DNA of 64,000 bases from Solobacterium sp. (lineage in GTDB: Bacteria > Bacillota_I > Bacilli_A > Erysipelotrichales > Erysipelotrichaceae), in the NCBI GenBank assembly GCA_024693325.1, contig JAILLA010000016.1, positions 1 to 64,000 of the forward strand. The letters run 5' to 3'. This document shows positions 54,029 to 61,672 of this stretch, piece by piece. The first letter of the stretch is position 1. The number at the start of each line of letters is the position of its first letter. The translations under genes were made by a program, and so were the position numbers. The notes under the pieces are model-generated. The model ran no database searches. It was given only the letters and a program-made list of their open reading frames with translations, and was not told where the DNA came from.

Positions 54029-54802
54029 ATGGATCAGCCACAGGTTCTTAAAGAATTAGAAACCCTTGTAAAAGAGGGAAAGGAAAAAATACTTCCGACA
54101 AAATGGTATCCGGATGGTGTGATCGGTGCGCCTTATTATGTAGACGGAACAATATATGCCGGATGGCATACAAAAGCGTTGACGTTACTGAAAATGTTTC
54201 TGAGCGAAGAAACGGACTTTGTTCAGAAATTTATTAAGTGCACAGAAAACACTTTCAGTAGGGCTCAGGCGGCGATTGCTGTACTCGAAAGCCTAATCGA
54301 GTATATTCAAAAGGGATTTATAACAGTCGAAGGGGCCGATTGTATCGATCTGAATATAGAACTCCATAGACTGTTTAATCGCTTTCATCGTATAGCAAGA
54401 CAACTTCGGTCACGGCATGAAGCTCGTCCAACACTCAGTATTGGAGATGAGTATGATGTTCAAGATTTGTTGCATGCACTATTGAAACTATATTTTGATG
54501 ATGTTCGGCCGGAGGAATGGACTCCCTCATATGCGGGCAAGTCAGCAAGGATGGATTTCCTTCTGAAAAATGAGAAAACTGTAATTGAGGTCAAGAAAAC
54601 AAGGCAAGGATTGGCAGACAAAGAATTAGGGGATCAGCTAATAATTGATGTAGACAGATATAAGGTACATCCCGATTGCCAAAAGCTAATATGCTTTGTT
54701 TATGATCCAGAGGGCCGAATCGGAAATCCAGAAGGGTTAATGAATGACTTGAACACACAACATCAAGGATTTGCAGAAGTGATTATTGAACCAATAAACT
54801 GA
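54029..54802 (+). CDS. DpnII/MboI-like PD-(D/E)xK nuclease
   Basis: A 257-aa protein. The N-terminal ~120 residues are helical. The C-terminal nuclease domain has DLLHALLKLYFDDVRPEEWTPSYAGKSARMDFLLKNEKTVIEVKKTR (~146-192), with catalytic D and ExK, then DQLIIDVDRYKVHPDCQKLICFVYDP. This matches the REase_DpnII-MboI family. It follows the XcyI-like gene by 6 nt. Two nuclease genes behind one methyltransferase is uncommon; one may be a regulator, a second subunit or a modification-dependent nuclease. Confidence 0.7.
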   Translation: MDQPQVLKELETLVKEGKEKILPTKWYPDGVIGAPYYVDGTIYAGWHTKALTLLKMFLSEETDFVQKFIKCTENTFSRAQAAIAVLESLIEYIQKGFITVEGADCIDLNIELHRLFNRFHRIARQLRSRHEARPTLSIGDEYDVQDLLHALLKLYFDDVRPEEWTPSYAGKSARMDFLLKNEKTVIEVKKTRQGLADKELGDQLIIDVDRYKVHPDCQKLICFVYDPEGRIGNPEGLMNDLNTQHQGFAEVIIEPIN

Positions 54803-54824
54803 TATATGATAAGCAAACTAAAGA

Positions 54825-54856
54825 CTCTCAACAGTGAAAAAGTTGAGGGCTTTTGG
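54825..54856 (+). terminator. Terminator of the restriction-modification cassette
   Basis: CTCTCAAC/GTTGAGGG stem (one G-T pair) with a 9-nt loop, followed by CTTTTGGTTT. Confidence 0.65.
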
Positions 54857-55064
54857 TTTGCCCTTTGAGCAGAATCGGCCGCGCGGCGATCCTGTGAAAA
54901 CCGAATATGACGAAAGCCAAGGCCGCCGCCCTGGCTGAGTCAGATGAGAGGAAGCCGTTGATGGTTTCGCTCCACCGCTCTCTTGCGGGTGGCAGCGAAA
55001 ATTTTAGCGGTTGGATTGTCTGTTATTGTACATCAAGCTGATTTCTATCTTTTCTTATTTGTGA
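54857..55064. other. GC-rich relic between restriction cassette and pnuC
   Basis: About 150 bp (54,870-55,010) are GC-rich like the recombinase segment and unlike their neighbours. A short stretch (CTGTGAAAACCGAATATG) resembles sequence just after the CD1845-like gene (CTGCAAAACTGAATATG at 50,701). I take this as the right-end remnant of the same mobile element. No gene is supported. Confidence 0.4.
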
Positions 55065-55796
55065 CTATTCATTAATCAGATTTCTTTCCCTATTCAACTT
55101 TGCCCAATTGGCCAAGCCAATGACAGCCATGATCAGATAAATGGTACGCTTGGTCAGATATACAGCATCAAAATGAGCAATATACATACCGACAGAAGCG
55201 ATATCTGTGATGATCCACCAGACATATTGTTCTCTATATCTGAGAAGCTCCAAAATTGTTGCAATGATGCCTATGCTGAGAGTAAATGCATCAAACCAGG
55301 CAACTTCTCCGCCGATCCTTACAAGAATCATGTGATTGATAAAAGCTCCGCTAATGACCAATGCGGCACAGACTGTGTTCTGCCATAGTTCAAGCCGCTT
55401 GGTTTTTGTTTTCTGGGTGATTTCCAGGTCTCTGTGTTTTGCCCAGTAATACCAGGAGATGAAGTTCATCGGTATATAGAACAGAATCTCCAATGCTGCT
55501 GTTCCCCATATATGCCAGTAAACAAGATATACTGCATAAACGATAGTGTTTACTGTAGCAAATAGGAAGTTGCTGATGTTGGCTTTAGCTGTAAAGAAGA
55601 TACATATCACACCACAGACGGCACTGATGAAGTTGACTACAGTCAGCCATGCAGGATTCCCGTCAGAAGAACCCTGAGTAAATCCCTGGATCATTGCGTT
55701 GGCCGCAATGATGATCATTATGGATCCCATTAAGTATTCATACCATTTTAATTCCTGAAAGCTCTTCTTAATGTTACAAATCATCTGATAATCCAT
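55065..55796 (-). CDS. pnuC: Nicotinamide riboside transporter PnuC
   Basis: A 243-aa PnuC-family membrane protein with seven or so helices. The pattern NFISWYYWAKHR (~117-128) includes the conserved W-x-x-W-like ligand-binding region, and the C-terminal helices have FDAVYLTKRTIYLIMAVIGLANW. It imports nicotinamide riboside for NAD synthesis. It overlaps the upstream adenylyltransferase gene by 16 nt. Its last 65 bp have a diverged direct copy at 48842-48906. Confidence 0.9.
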   Translation of the reverse strand: MDYQMICNIKKSFQELKWYEYLMGSIMIIIAANAMIQGFTQGSSDGNPAWLTVVNFISAVCGVICIFFTAKANISNFLFATVNTIVYAVYLVYWHIWGTAALEILFYIPMNFISWYYWAKHRDLEITQKTKTKRLELWQNTVCAALVISGAFINHMILVRIGGEVAWFDAFTLSIGIIATILELLRYREQYVWWIITDIASVGMYIAHFDAVYLTKRTIYLIMAVIGLANWAKLNRERNLINE

Positions 55797-56287
55797 TTTG
55801 CTCTCTGTTCCTCTTCTTTCATGTTCCTGATCTCAGTACCGCTGATCGGATAATGGATCCTCTTTACGTCTACTAATCGATGTACGGCTTCAGGATATGC
55901 ATGGCTGAAATAGTCACCATAGGATTCCTCACTGCTGTACACAGCATCAAGCTGATATCCGAGAAGGTCTCTTACCAGAGGTGTTTCTGCTTCCCAGTCT
56001 TCTTTGCCGTCAGGAGTTCTTAATTCCCTGATATCAATTAACGCAGGAATGATCTTAGCGTACTTACCGGCATCTTCACAGATCTTGTACATCTGCCTGA
56101 TTCTCTCCTCAACAGAAAGATACTCTTCTGGGTGCTCCTCCAGGATGAGTTCCTCATCCGCACCGCCCCAAAAGAGTATTACATAAACTGTTTCACATTC
56201 CATGGCAGCATTCTCTACACAATATCTGTGCCCTTTATGGAAGGGGAGAAACTTGCCTCCGTACATACCGATCTTATATGGCTTCAT
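55781..56287 (-). CDS. NadR/NMN adenylyltransferase-like nucleotidyltransferase
   Basis: A 168-aa nucleotidyltransferase. The N-terminal GMYGGKFLPFHKGHRYCVENA (7-27) carries the HxGH motif (H18-K-G-H21) and the C-terminal YPISGTEIRN (~146-155) is the ISxTxxR motif. This corresponds to the NMNAT domain of NadR without its kinase or HTH domains. It would convert NMN to NAD in the cytosol. No ribosylnicotinamide kinase is seen nearby. It is coupled to the radical SAM gene upstream (14-nt overlap) and to pnuC downstream. Confidence 0.85.
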   Translation of the reverse strand: MKPYKIGMYGGKFLPFHKGHRYCVENAAMECETVYVILFWGGADEELILEEHPEEYLSVEERIRQMYKICEDAGKYAKIIPALIDIRELRTPDGKEDWEAETPLVRDLLGYQLDAVYSSEESYGDYFSHAYPEAVHRLVDVKRIHYPISGTEIRNMKEEEQRAKWIIR

Positions 56288-57191
56288 TCTGTCTTAAATG
56301 AATTTCCTTTCCATTAAATCCTGCAAGCAGTCTGTTGTCTGCTGTATATACCAGTTGTCTGGCATATGGGACTATCTGATTACCGATACAGCGGTAATAA
56401 AAGCGTACAGACCTGCTTTCAGCCTTATAACTGCCGCTGCTGCATTTGCAGTATTCATGATCATGGAATCTGTTCCAGATCGTAAATCTTGGATCCTTGC
56501 TGAAGTCTAAACCAGCAGGATCAACATAGTTCTCTATACAGAAGCTGTTGACTTTTGCCATACCAATAAAAGAGGCATTGCTTACTTGAACATCTGCAGC
56601 AAACTCCAGATAGTCTGCTATTCTTTCTACTGTATCGATTCCGTTCTTCATCAGGATACAGTTAAATACTACTTTTGCAGGATCTGATAATCCTGAAACG
56701 ATATCTTTGATCTCTGCAGATGAAACGACCGGAATACCGAATATCCTGTTATTCTCATAGTCATTGATCATGTGCCTGCTCAAATGAATAGAGTCCAGGT
56801 CATCCAAGTGCTTCAGTTTTTTGATTTCACTGAAATTAAAACCATTTGTCACAATATCTGTTTCAATATACTGTTTAAAAGCTTCGTTTATAACACCGAG
56901 TACTTCATCTACCAGTTCCGGATACAGCATTGGTTCTCCACCGGTAATGGATATACCGCTGATATGGTCTTTGATCCGGTAAAGAGTTTCCCTGAAAGAA
57001 TCAATGCTAAATGATGTGTTTCCATCACATCTGCATGGATTGATGCAGAAGGGACAATGTGCATTGCAGATATCCGAGATGTTTATATACAGCCAAAGAT
57101 TACTGTTTTTCCTGGTGATGTAACCATCACCGTCATCACAGTAATAGTCTTTGACTTTAAAAACATGTTCTCCAATCGTAATGGTTTTCAT
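56274..57191 (-). CDS. Radical SAM protein in an NAD-salvage operon
   Basis: A 305-aa radical SAM protein. The cluster motif is CNAHCPFC (~40-47), followed by SITGGEPMLYPELV (~77-90). C-terminal cysteines near 252-254 (YCKCSSG) and 268 (RCIGN) might hold a second cluster or metal. The substrate is unknown. The operon suggests a link to NAD or nicotinamide riboside metabolism, but I know of no matching reaction. ATG 57191 lies 2 nt after the stop of the small gene upstream and has no RBS of its own, so translation is coupled. Confidence 0.8.
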   Translation of the reverse strand: MKTITIGEHVFKVKDYYCDDGDGYITRKNSNLWLYINISDICNAHCPFCINPCRCDGNTSFSIDSFRETLYRIKDHISGISITGGEPMLYPELVDEVLGVINEAFKQYIETDIVTNGFNFSEIKKLKHLDDLDSIHLSRHMINDYENNRIFGIPVVSSAEIKDIVSGLSDPAKVVFNCILMKNGIDTVERIADYLEFAADVQVSNASFIGMAKVNSFCIENYVDPAGLDFSKDPRFTIWNRFHDHEYCKCSSGSYKAESRSVRFYYRCIGNQIVPYARQLVYTADNRLLAGFNGKEIHLRQNEAI

Positions 57192-57193
57192 GC

Positions 57194-57481
57194 TCAGCAA
57201 TGCGGGACCAGCATCATTTCCAGTCTTTTACGTTTCTGTTCATTTTCTCTGTATTTCCCGGGGACACCGGCAAAGTCTTTTGCGTGTTCTACAAGATTTT
57301 GAAATTCATCCTCAGCAGATACCATTGCGCGAACCGTAATTGGATCTGCTTTACCGGATGCTCTTGCTAAAGAAGCTGTTGCGGATAATGCGTTCTTTGC
57401 TAAACCGATCGAATACTTGTTCTTCGGATCGACCATGGAAAGCAGCTGCTGAAGATATGAAATAAAGTTTGCTAATGACAT
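57194..57481 (-). CDS. Small helical protein coupled to the radical SAM gene
   Basis: A 95-aa protein, mostly helical, ending in a charged segment (KYRENEQKRKRLEMML) and PHC. I recognise no family. AAGGAGGAACC before the ATG is the strongest RBS of the operon. Its stop is 2 nt before the radical SAM start. It has no obvious precursor-peptide core, so RiPP precursor is less likely than an accessory subunit. Confidence 0.7.
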   Translation of the reverse strand: MSLANFISYLQQLLSMVDPKNKYSIGLAKNALSATASLARASGKADPITVRAMVSAEDEFQNLVEHAKDFAGVPGKYRENEQKRKRLEMMLVPHC

Positions 57482-57566
57482 GCCGGTTCCTCCTTCATTT
57501 GATCTTATAGGTATTCCGGTATTTTCACCGGGAAATACGTTTCATTCGAGACAATACGATTGTTTT

Positions 57567-57600
57567 GCAGGTAGTACTTTTTAAATATTATACTGCCTGC
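57567..57600 (-). promoter_or_regulatory. Inverted repeat overlapping the -10 box of the NAD-salvage operon
   Basis: GCAGGTAGTA and TACTGCCTGC form a 10-bp inverted repeat with one mismatch and a 14-nt AT-rich centre. On the minus strand the left arm runs into TATAAT, so a bound repressor would block the promoter. It lies about 90 bp before the first gene. It does not match operators I know for NiaR or NrtR. Confidence 0.55.
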
Positions 57601-57635
57601 AGCTGTTCGATTATATATGTCATCTAGTATGAACA

Positions 57636-57667
57636 TAAAAGAACCGGCTCATTTCCGGGCCGGTTCG
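57636..57667 (-). terminator. Terminator of paralogue 1
   Basis: GAACCGGC/GCCGGTTC perfect 8-bp stem, followed on the minus strand by TTTTATG. The terminators of the other paralogue units share the AGAACCG core. Confidence 0.78.
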
Positions 57668-57705
57668 TATGGGGGATAAAATCGAATGGCAGAAGTATGC
57701 AATGC

Positions 57706-58485
57706 TCAAACAGACAGAGGATTGCTGTATACCCTGCGGTTACAGACTATTTCGATTTCATTGCCGCCTTCTAAGTTGTTGATCAATGCGTTGTAGAGAA
57801 TAAGTGCTTTTGCAGCATGATCACCGTATTCTAAAATTATGGTCTTTAAATCTTGTTCATCAGCGAACTGAAGCATGCAGTCATAGACGATCATGGTCCT
57901 GCAGTAATCATGAAGTATGTGAGCGAGAGTTCCTTCTGATTCGTCTTCCAGATTCAATGAGCTGATCGTCTGCAAGTAACTGTCAATAATCTGCTTTTTG
58001 TCCGGGTCAAGAGACTGGGGGATAAACAGGGACAGATCTTCTTTGTCCAGCCATTCTTGATGCATATCCACGATCAGTTCATATGCCTCATCAATATTTT
58101 TTGTGCGGAATGACTCTAAAGGGAAGACTCCCAGGGATTCGAAATGATTTGTTCCTTTACTTAACATGATCCTGGCAATTGAATTGAACAGTACATACTG
58201 CTTTCTTTTACTGATCAGGAATGCACGTTCAGAGAACGCTTTGTAATCTTTCACAACACTGTTCAGGTTATTCTGATGTTCTCCGTTAAGCTTAATTATG
58301 ATATCTTCATTCCACTCAATACTGAGATTCCGGAAAAGATCAGGATCGATTACTGCAAGTCTTTCGGTAAGCTTTTTGGCTTCCTCATAATAGTCTTCAT
58401 AAAGTTCAGCATCTATTTCATTAAGCTGCTCATCTTCCTCATAGTAATCTTCATAAAATTCATCATTCATAACTTTATCAGTCAT
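57706..58485 (-). CDS. Tandem paralogue 1, unrecognised family
   Basis: A 259-aa cytosolic protein, predicted mostly helical, very acidic at the N-terminus (NDEFYEDYYEEDEQLNE). It shares with three neighbours the C-terminal block LDKEDLSLFIPQSLDPDKKQIIDSYLQ and then EDESEGTLAHILHDYCRTMIVYDCMLQF. I recognise no family. I chose ATG 58485, 12 nt after AAGGAG; an ATG at 58509 overlaps that site. It is its own transcription unit, with the shared leader upstream and its own terminator. The open frame continues through the leader, but leader conservation is at DNA level. Confidence 0.75.
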   Translation of the reverse strand: MTDKVMNDEFYEDYYEEDEQLNEIDAELYEDYYEEAKKLTERLAVIDPDLFRNLSIEWNEDIIIKLNGEHQNNLNSVVKDYKAFSERAFLISKRKQYVLFNSIARIMLSKGTNHFESLGVFPLESFRTKNIDEAYELIVDMHQEWLDKEDLSLFIPQSLDPDKKQIIDSYLQTISSLNLEDESEGTLAHILHDYCRTMIVYDCMLQFADEQDLKTIILEYGDHAAKALILYNALINNLEGGNEIEIVCNRRVYSNPLSV

Positions 58486-58515
58486 AAAACTAAATATCTC
58501 CTTTTTCATTAATGG

Positions 58516-58625
58516 GCATTGTCTGTCCGGATGGCCATCCCTGTTGATCAATGTAAGAACATGATAAAACACTGCAACCCCTAAAAAATCGTGGGTATGT
58601 ACAATCAGCACATCATGAATGATTG
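58516..58625 (-). repeat. Conserved leader element, copy 1
   Basis: About 95 nt related to copies 2 and 3 (GATGGCCATC, TGTTGATCAATG, AAGAACATGATAAA, GCAACCCCTAAAAAA and GTACA occur in the same order). It is the most diverged copy. It lies directly before paralogue 1. The rest of the 58486-58940 spacer holds only the terminator of paralogue 2. Confidence 0.8.
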
Positions 58626-58814
58626 ATAGGGAAATCATGGAGATGAATTCTGTTTCGGGTGCGGTGAAAAGAGAACAATCTATTGCTTTACCTCAAAATG
58701 ATCCAGGGTTTTCATTGGTACATAAACTCGATTTGGAAACTCTATTCATTTGACGTTTATGAAACAACATATGAGAAAACCAGCCGAATGAGTTTATATG
58801 TCATCTGGCCTGAA

Positions 58815-58849
58815 CGCTAAAGAACCGGCTCATTTCTTGGCCGGCTCTC
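58815..58849 (-). terminator. Terminator of paralogues 3-2 operon
   Basis: GAACCGGC/GCCGGCTC stem (one mismatch), followed on the minus strand by TTTAGCG. The stem and its TCATTTC loop nearly copy the terminator of paralogue 1. Confidence 0.65.
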
Positions 58850-58940
58850 CTGGAGGATGTCATATGACAGATATTCATATGTGTTTCATTTGTTCTGTGC
58901 AATACATGAAGAAGTATTCAGTATTGCGTATTACATGTAA

Positions 58941-59624
58941 TCAGTCTTCCTCATCACCTCCCATCAGCTGATCAACCATACTGCTGAAGAGGTTCTTTGC
59001 TTCTGCGGCATATTCACCGTATACATTGCTTAACGTTTTATACGTATTGCCATAAGCAAACTGCAGTGCACAGTTATAGAGGATCATGGTCCTGCAGTAA
59101 TCAAGCAGCAGGTACGCAAGCGTTCCTTCTGATTCGTCTTCCAGATTCAGTCCCTCTATCATCTGTAAATGGTTTTCTATGATCTTCTTTTTCTGCGGGT
59201 CAAGTCCTGTAGGGATGAAAATAGACAGGTCTTCTCCGTTCATCCATTTCTTATGCATATCCGCAATTAACATCACCGCATCATGATCGACTCTTGCAGT
59301 CAATGGATCTTTATCCGATCGATCTGTGTTTTCAGGATCAGCCGGTGTTTTGCATAACATGTTCCTGGCAGTTCTGCTGACCAGTGCATAGTATTTCCTT
59401 TCACCGATCAGTGCTGTACGTTCACAATACATGATGTATCTCTTTACTTCACAGTACAGTTTATAGCTTCGGTCTGCATCGGTCTGAATGCTGATATTCT
59501 TATTGTCTATCCATTTATCATCGTGCTCTGCAACAGGATCAGGATTGTCCTTTGCGATCCTGTAAATGAGCTGTTCGGCATTTGTGAGTGTATTGCTGTT
59601 CTGCGTTGTTTTATTAACAGTCAT
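58941..59624 (-). CDS. Tandem paralogue 2, unrecognised family
   Basis: A 227-aa helical protein aligned over its full length with its neighbours. Shared blocks are EQLIYRIAKDNPDP (18-31), KYYALVSRTARNMLC (~83-97), MHKKWMNGEDLSIFIPTGLDPQKKKIIENHLQ and EDESEGTLAYLLLDYCRTMILYNCALQF. The C-terminus is acidic (MGGDEED). It starts 15 nt after paralogue 3 with RBS AAGGAAGCGG and has no leader element of its own, so the two are one operon. Confidence 0.78.
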   Translation of the reverse strand: MTVNKTTQNSNTLTNAEQLIYRIAKDNPDPVAEHDDKWIDNKNISIQTDADRSYKLYCEVKRYIMYCERTALIGERKYYALVSRTARNMLCKTPADPENTDRSDKDPLTARVDHDAVMLIADMHKKWMNGEDLSIFIPTGLDPQKKKIIENHLQMIEGLNLEDESEGTLAYLLLDYCRTMILYNCALQFAYGNTYKTLSNVYGEYAAEAKNLFSSMVDQLMGGDEED

Positions 59625-59639
59625 GATTTCCGCTTCCTT

Positions 59640-60353
59640 TCAATCCTCTTTTTCATACTGCGTATCTTCGGTCTCATACTGTGCTGTCAGTTCACAGATC
59701 ATATCGTCGTAGATGTTAAATGCTTCTTCAGCATATTCACCATACGCACTGCGTAGAGTTTCCAGATCTGCTCCATATATGAACTGCATTGCACAGTTGT
59801 AAATGATCAATATCCTGCAGTAATCATGCAGCAGATATGCATAAGTACCTTCTGCCTCATCATCAGTATTCAATGACTGAATCCTGCGTAAGTAACCTGC
59901 AATGATCTTCTTTTTATCCGATTCAAGAGCAGGGGGAATGAACAGGGACAGGTCTTTTTTGTCTCTCCATTTGTCATGCATTTCATCGATCAGCAGAAGT
60001 GCTGAAACATTGAATGTTCTGCACCACTGTTTGATACCGAATTTATTCAAGGCATCTGAAACGATCGGTGTTCTGCATAACATATTCCTGGCAAATAAAC
60101 TGGTCAGTTCATAGCACTTCCTTTTATTGATCAGGAATGTATGTTCACATGATCTTTTGTATCTTTTGACCCGGTCGGTCAGGTTATCCTGCCGGTCAGG
60201 ACCGAACTGAATATTTTTGTTTTCATTATCAAGCCATTTTTCGTTGTGATCCAGAATCAGTGAAGGGTCAAGCGTAGCGATCCTGTTGGTAAGCTCTCTT
60301 GCGAGATCAAGGAACTTGAATTCATGTTCCTCAGATGTAAATGTGAGATCCAT
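59640..60353 (-). CDS. Tandem paralogue 3, unrecognised family
   Basis: A 237-aa helical protein. Family blocks are ELTNRIATLDPSL (20-32), CYELTSLFARNMLCRTP (~88-104), MHDKWRDKKDLSLFIPPALESDKKKIIAGYLR and AEGTYAYLLHDYCRILIIYNCAMQFIYGADLETL. The C-terminus is acidic. RBS GGAGGTAG. It follows leader copy 2 and is first gene of a two-gene unit with paralogue 2. No catalytic motif is evident; the conserved H-D-Y-C in LLHDYC could be structural. Confidence 0.78.
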   Translation of the reverse strand: MDLTFTSEEHEFKFLDLARELTNRIATLDPSLILDHNEKWLDNENKNIQFGPDRQDNLTDRVKRYKRSCEHTFLINKRKCYELTSLFARNMLCRTPIVSDALNKFGIKQWCRTFNVSALLLIDEMHDKWRDKKDLSLFIPPALESDKKKIIAGYLRRIQSLNTDDEAEGTYAYLLHDYCRILIIYNCAMQFIYGADLETLRSAYGEYAEEAFNIYDDMICELTAQYETEDTQYEKED

Positions 60354-60372
60354 TTTCTACCTCCGTCAATAA

Positions 60373-60484
60373 GCATTGCCTGTCAGGATGGCCATCTCTG
60401 TTGATCAATGCAAGAACATGATAAAGCAATGCAACCCCTAAAAAACTGCGGCTTTGTACACTTAGCACGAAGGGTAGAAATGAA
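60373..60484 (-). repeat. Conserved leader element, copy 2
   Basis: An ~82-nt core (GATGGCCATC through GTACACTTAGCAC) is identical to copy 3. It contains the palindrome GATGGCCATC and complementary arms GCATTGC/GCAATGC about 60 nt apart, so a folded RNA leader is possible. It lies before paralogue 3. The remaining 60485-60684 spacer holds only the paralogue 4 terminator. Confidence 0.85.
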
Positions 60485-60574
60485 AGGACAGCAGTACGTT
60501 CATTGTATGGTACTAGGCTTGTTCAGGGCTGAAAACATCTCATACCATTACCGGGGATTTTTGATTTGGGCATA

Positions 60575-60607
60575 GAAAAAAGAACCGATCCGTCTTGAAT
60601 CGGTTCT
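60575..60607 (-). terminator. Terminator of paralogue 4
   Basis: AGAACCGAT/ATCGGTTCT perfect 9-bp stem, followed on the minus strand by TTTTTTCT. Confidence 0.83.
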
Positions 60608-60684
60608 ATTGGAAAGCTGATAGTGTTCACTGAAATGAATTAGGTATTCCGTATGCTATACGAACCTGAACAGAGAATGATAAA

Positions 60685-61389
60685 TCACTCATCAGTATCA
60701 TCAGGGTTCATCAGCATTTTTACCAGGTCAATCTTTTTGCTGAAGATCTCAAATGCTTCTGCAGTATATTCATCGTATATACTGTGTACTGTTTCGTAAT
60801 CAGCACCATAAGTAAACTGAAGCGCGCAGTCATAGACGAGCATAGTCCTGCAGTAATCATGCAGCAAGTACGCGAGCGTTCCTTCTGATTCATCTTCTTT
60901 ATTCAATGCCTGAATTGAATCTAAATAGTTTTCGATGATCTGCTTATTATCCAGATTCAGTCCCTGGGGAATGAAGAGGGACAGATCTTCTTTGTTCATC
61001 CATCTCTGATGCATTTCCCAAATCAGCATAAGGGTATCGTTATCCCTTTTTGTATTATAGAACGCTTCGATGAAATCATCCGGGATCTCAAAACCATCCG
61101 GTACTTCACACAGGAACAGCCTTGCAAATCTGCTGACCAGTTCATAGTATTCTTTATCAGAACTTACTTCATCATTTGCAAACTGCAGTTCTTTATCATC
61201 TGCTTCACAGAGTTTTTCTGAGTGTTCGTTCAAATAGTTCTGAATGATGACATTGACATGATCATTCCAGCTTTCGGGGTGAAGCATAGCCAGACAAAGA
61301 TCAAATTTTGCAATTCTGCAAATCAGTTCTTCAGCGTCAGTAATAGAATTTTCGTTGTAGGGGTGATTGAAAATCTCATATGTATGCAT
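60685..61389 (-). CDS. Tandem paralogue 4, unrecognised family
   Basis: A 234-aa helical protein. Family blocks are EELICRIAKFDLCLA (20-34), EYYELVSRFARLFLCEVP (~80-97), MHQRWMNKEDLSLFIPQGLNLDNKQIIENYLD and EDESEGTLAYLLHDYCRTMLVYDCALQFTYGADYETV. It contains an insertion before the second block relative to paralogues 2 and 3. RBS AAAGGAG lies 9 nt before the ATG. It is a single-gene unit behind leader copy 3. Confidence 0.78.
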   Translation of the reverse strand: MHTYEIFNHPYNENSITDAEELICRIAKFDLCLAMLHPESWNDHVNVIIQNYLNEHSEKLCEADDKELQFANDEVSSDKEYYELVSRFARLFLCEVPDGFEIPDDFIEAFYNTKRDNDTLMLIWEMHQRWMNKEDLSLFIPQGLNLDNKQIIENYLDSIQALNKEDESEGTLAYLLHDYCRTMLVYDCALQFTYGADYETVHSIYDEYTAEAFEIFSKKIDLVKMLMNPDDTDE

Positions 61390-61418
61390 ATTTTATCGTC
61401 TCCTTTATACATGTTTTT

Positions 61419-61530
61419 GCATTGTCTACCTGGATGGCCATCTCTGTTGATCAATGCAAGAACATGATAAAGCAATGCAACCCCTAAAAAACTGCGGCTT
61501 TGTACACTTAGCACCAAGGTAAGAAATGAA
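61419..61530 (-). repeat. Conserved leader element, copy 3
   Basis: The core is identical to copy 2 for about 82 nt; conservation extends to an AAGGTAAGAAATGAA stretch upstream. It precedes paralogue 4. An in-frame peptide (FLGVALLYHVLALINRDGHP) is readable in all copies, so a short leader peptide cannot be excluded. Confidence 0.85.
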
Positions 61531-61672
61531 GGAGAACTGAGAGGGTCAATTGTATTTCTGATGCAATGAAGTGATTGAATTGAATGTCATTTACACGAGT
61601 ATAGATTAAAATAATGTCAGAACCAGTAATATGTAAGATATCTGTATATTTGATTAGAATTCGGGGACTGAT

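Larger units (their letters stand above)
48842..55172 (+). mobile_element. Putative integrated segment between pnuC 3'-end repeats
   Basis: Two directly oriented copies of the pnuC 3' end (48842-48906 and 55108-55172) bracket a serine recombinase gene, element-type small genes and a restriction-modification cassette. Base composition is GC-rich at 49,020-51,460 and at 54,870-55,010, but AT-rich in the restriction genes between. This layout is what integration at a gene's 3' end leaves. The copies differ by 15%, so the event is old or the incoming end came from another species. Confidence 0.55.

Noticed and set aside
58486..58638. Leader-encoded N-terminus for paralogue 1
   Set aside because: The matching leaders of paralogues 3 and 4 are not in frame with their genes, so the conservation is of the leader itself, not of the protein.
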